Positions 3,878-5,848 of a stretch of DNA of 5,848 nt are shown piece after piece. The stretch comes from Chloroflexota bacterium (GTDB lineage: Bacteria > Chloroflexota > Dehalococcoidia > SM23-28-2 > RBG-16-64-32). The notes under the pieces are model-generated. The model was not told the origin of the DNA. It searched no databases and worked only from the letters and a program-made list of their open reading frames with translations. The stretch covers positions 1 through 5,848 of the forward strand of contig JACPQO010000142.1 of NCBI GenBank assembly GCA_016190405.1, given 5' to 3'. The translations under genes were made by a program, and so were the position numbers. The first letter of the stretch is position 1. Every line of letters starts with the position of its first letter.

Positions 3878-4431
3878 GCCGCCTCGCCGAAGGGGAGCAG
3901 CACGGCCCGCCCCTCGCGGTCTACGACGCACAGGTCAGGAAATCGCATGGCCCGCCACATGGGAATCAGGATACCAGGATCGAGGCCTAACAGCCACGAT
4001 AGGTACAGCACGAGGACGAGGCCGTGCGAGACGACCAGCACATCCCGGCCGGCATCGGTCAGGTGCTCCACCGCGGCGACCATACGCTCCTGGGCCGCGG
4101 CGCGGCGCTCCCAGCCCGCCACCTCCTCCCCACGGAGGTACCGGCTAACAAGCTCCTGGTAGTCCGCTCTCGACCCCAACCACGGCCGCCCCTCGACCTC
4201 CCGCAGGTCTGGCTCGATGCGCACCTCCAGGCCCCGCGCGTCCGCCAGGATGCGCGCGGTTCGCGCCGCCTTCGCTTCGGGGCTGGAGCAGACCACGGCA
4301 GGCGGTGCGTCAAGGCTGTGCGCGAGCCGCCGGGCCGCTTGCTCGCCGTCCCAGGACAACACCCACTGCGAGGACGGAACCGATGGGTCGATGACTGGCG
4401 CGGCGTGGCGCACCAGAACCAGCCGGGGCAC
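3874..4431 (-). CDS. Histidine-phosphatase-superfamily protein (phosphoglycerate-mutase-like), 185 aa
   Basis: Cytosolic phosphatase or mutase-like enzyme working through a phosphohistidine. Seen: LVLVRHAAP with R8 and the nucleophile H9 (RHA where most members have RHG); the SSPEAKAARTA segment at 49-59; the acid site in LREVEGRPW (E78); and the second catalytic histidine in VVSHGLVL (H136). The conserved Arg of the S-S-x-x-x-R-A motif is replaced by Lys54, a conservative change. Short inserts fit the small CobC/GpmB-like group, but no cobalamin genes are near, so CobC is not supported. It starts at GTG 4429-4431, immediately after the nadE TAG (4432-4434), with GGGGA 6 nt before the GTG; its TGA overlaps the HAD start. 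Translational coupling in both directions is likely. Substrate not known. Confidence 0.9.
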   Translation of the reverse strand: MPRLVLVRHAAPVIDPSVPSSQWVLSWDGEQAARRLAHSLDAPPAVVCSSPEAKAARTARILADARGLEVRIEPDLREVEGRPWLGSRADYQELVSRYLRGEEVAGWERRAAAQERMVAAVEHLTDAGRDVLVVSHGLVLVLYLSWLLGLDPGILIPMWRAMRFPDLCVVDREGRAVLLPFGEAA

Positions 4432-5848
4432 CTAGAATCCCCGATACCGGTTGGCTATCGGCAGCCGACGGTCGCGCCCGAAGGCGCGAGGCGTGATCTT
4501 CACCCCGGGCGGCGCCTGCCGGCGTTTGTACTCGTTGCGGTCCACCATCTGGACGACACGCACGACCGTGGCGTACTCGAAACCTGTCGCCACGATCTCC
4601 TCCACCCCCTTGTCATCCTCCACGTAGGCCTCCAGGATGGGGTCCAGCACCTCGTAGGGGGGGAGGGTGTCCTGGTCCAGCTGGCCCGGCTTCAGCTCCG
4701 CCGAGGGCGGCTTGGTCAGCACGCTGTCCGGGATCACGGCTCGCTCGCCGCAGCGGTTGCGGTAGCGGGCCAGCCGGTACACCAGCGTCTTGGGCACGTC
4801 CTTGATCACCGCGAAGCCCCCCGCCATGTCCCCGTACAGCGTCGCGTAGCCGGTGGCGAACTCGCTCTTGTTCCCCGTCGTCAGCACCAGCCAGCCGAAC
4901 TTGTTGGACAGCGCCATGATGATATTGCCCCGAATGCGCGACTGGATGTTCTCTTCGGCCGTCCCGGGCTCGCGCCCGGCAAAGGGTTTCTCCAGCATCT
5001 CCAGGTACGCCGCGTGGGCCGGCTCGATGGGGATGATCATCAACTCGATGCCCAGGTTGTCCGCCAGCTCCTGCGCGTCCTTGATGCTCCCCTCCGACGA
5101 GTAGCGAGAGGGCATGCTGACGCCCTTCACGTTCTCGCTCCCCAGGGCGTCCACCGCGATAGCCGCCACGATGCTGGAGTCGATGCCCCCTGACAGGGCC
5201 ACGACGGCCTTGCCGAACCCGGTCTTGCCCAGGTAGTCCCGCGTGCCGGTCACCAGGGCGGCGTACACCTCCGCTTCCGGCTCCAGCGCTGGCGCGATTC
5301 GCGGCTCGACCTTCGGCTTGTCCACGCTGATCGGAGCGTCGCTGAGGTGGATTCGCGGCGCCCCCTGCGCCGCCGCGTAAGCGGCCCGCTCCTGGCGTCG
5401 CCGAGGGTCGTGCAGGCGCAGGCGCAGCACCTCTTCCACGTCCAGGTCGCAGACCAGCAGCTCCTCTTCGAACATGGCGGCCCGCGCCACCAGCTCGCCG
5501 GCCGCGTTCAGCACCATGGAGCCGCCGTCGAACACCAGCTCGTCCTGGCCGCCCACCTGGTTGGTGTAGCAGACGAACACGCCGTAGTCGCTGGCCCGCG
5601 TGGCCAGCATCTCCTCGCGGAAGCGGCGCTTGCCGGCGTGGTAGGGCGAGCCGTTGATGTTGACGATGACCTGCGCCCCCGCGAAGGCCTGGGCCCGCGT
5701 CGGGTCGCCCGGATACCAGATGTCCTCGCAGACGTTCACGCCGACGCCCACGCCGGCCAGCGTGTACACCGGGCTTTCGCCGCCCGGCCGGAAGTAGCGG
5801 AACTCGTCGAACACGCCGTAGTTGGGGAGGTGGCGCTTATGGTAGACG
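4432..5848 (-). CDS. nadE: Glutamine-dependent NAD+ synthetase (partial, 5' end beyond the right edge)
   Basis: Last step of NAD+ biosynthesis: converts nicotinic acid adenine dinucleotide to NAD+ with ATP, using ammonia from glutamine. The 471 visible residues begin inside the nitrilase-type glutaminase domain at VYHKRHLPNYGVFDE, where K4 is the catalytic Lys, then VNVCEDIW with nucleophile C40; the catalytic Glu lies outside the window. After a linker near 150-190 comes the synthetase domain: the PP-loop SGGIDSS at 219-225, GVSMPSRYSSEGS, ENIQSRIRGNIIMALSN, and LTTGNKSEFATGYATLYGDM. It closes with the family-typical end from YKRRQAPPGVK to NRYRGF. About 110 residues are missing; the total near 580 would fit the bacterial two-domain type. 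The window edge is open in frame, so an apparent GTG at 5814 is an internal Val. First gene of a three-gene cluster, with its stop touching the next start. Confidence 0.97.
   Translation of the reverse strand, partial: VYHKRHLPNYGVFDEFRYFRPGGESPVYTLAGVGVGVNVCEDIWYPGDPTRAQAFAGAQVIVNINGSPYHAGKRRFREEMLATRASDYGVFVCYTNQVGGQDELVFDGGSMVLNAAGELVARAAMFEEELLVCDLDVEEVLRLRLHDPRRRQERAAYAAAQGAPRIHLSDAPISVDKPKVEPRIAPALEPEAEVYAALVTGTRDYLGKTGFGKAVVALSGGIDSSIVAAIAVDALGSENVKGVSMPSRYSSEGSIKDAQELADNLGIELMIIPIEPAHAAYLEMLEKPFAGREPGTAEENIQSRIRGNIIMALSNKFGWLVLTTGNKSEFATGYATLYGDMAGGFAVIKDVPKTLVYRLARYRNRCGERAVIPDSVLTKPPSAELKPGQLDQDTLPPYEVLDPILEAYVEDDKGVEEIVATGFEYATVVRVVQMVDRNEYKRRQAPPGVKITPRAFGRDRRLPIANRYRGF

Noticed and set aside
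3314..4162. 282-codon plus-strand open frame
   Set aside because: Antisense to the HAD and histidine phosphatase genes, with low-complexity Pro/Arg/His composition and no motif.
4024..5193. 389-codon plus-strand open frame
   Set aside because: It lies antisense to nadE and the histidine phosphatase, both with full family motifs; its Arg/His/Val-rich product is typical of the antisense of GC-rich genes.
65..5848. tRNA or rRNA genes
   Set aside because: No GGTTCGA-type T-loop in a cloverleaf context or rRNA signature was seen on either strand; a covariance-model search was not possible here.

Overview
The window is GC-rich and most likely comes from a bacterial chromosome. The core genes are ordinary housekeeping genes, all on the minus strand. 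The spacers carry short repeats of a CCTTCGAC...GCTCAGGACAGG type, which I associate with Chloroflexota (Dehalococcoidia-like) genomes and metagenome bins. The phylum is an inference from repeat style and gene style, not proven here.

Left edge (1-690, minus): 5' part of a methylenetetrahydrofolate reductase gene of the YitJ C-terminal type, running off the window. From 691 to 839 lies a divergent intergenic region with a good TATAAT box facing right. It leads to the only plus-strand gene (840-1418), an unrecognised 192-residue protein whose codon use is visibly less GC-rich than its neighbours.

Decayed middle (1419-2131): a patchwork. Reading on the minus strand, a 33-codon frame, a 55-residue single-membrane-span protein and the first 40 residues of a DUF2493/SLOG (YspA-like) protein follow one another with ATGA or stop/start junctions, as in phage or mobile-element operons. 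The SLOG frame then runs directly into a diverged copy of the 3' end of the neighbouring EVE-domain gene, and that copy is itself broken by a 23-bp repeat insertion. A perfect hairpin repeat (2094-2117) ends this stretch.

Centre (2132-3043, minus): an intact EVE-domain (PUA-like) protein and, upstream of it, an A-type iron-sulfur carrier (HesB/IscA/ErpA). They are separated by a perfect 16-bp inverted repeat that sits against the EVE ribosome binding site. The Fe-S carrier has a recognisable TTGACA promoter. The 3127-3253 spacer holds a cluster of three adjacent palindromes, including the second copy of the 23-bp repeat.

Right part (3254-5848, minus): a tight operon, nadE (glutamine-dependent NAD+ synthetase, 5' end missing), then a histidine-phosphatase-superfamily protein, then a HAD-superfamily hydrolase. 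The stop/start junctions touch or overlap, so the three are probably translated together. Two phosphatase-like enzymes behind the last step of NAD synthesis suggest nucleotide or phosphometabolite housekeeping, but their substrates cannot be read from the sequence.

I saw no tRNA, rRNA, CRISPR array, transposase or integrase. The most unusual material is the chimeric, repeat-riddled 1419-2131 interval.
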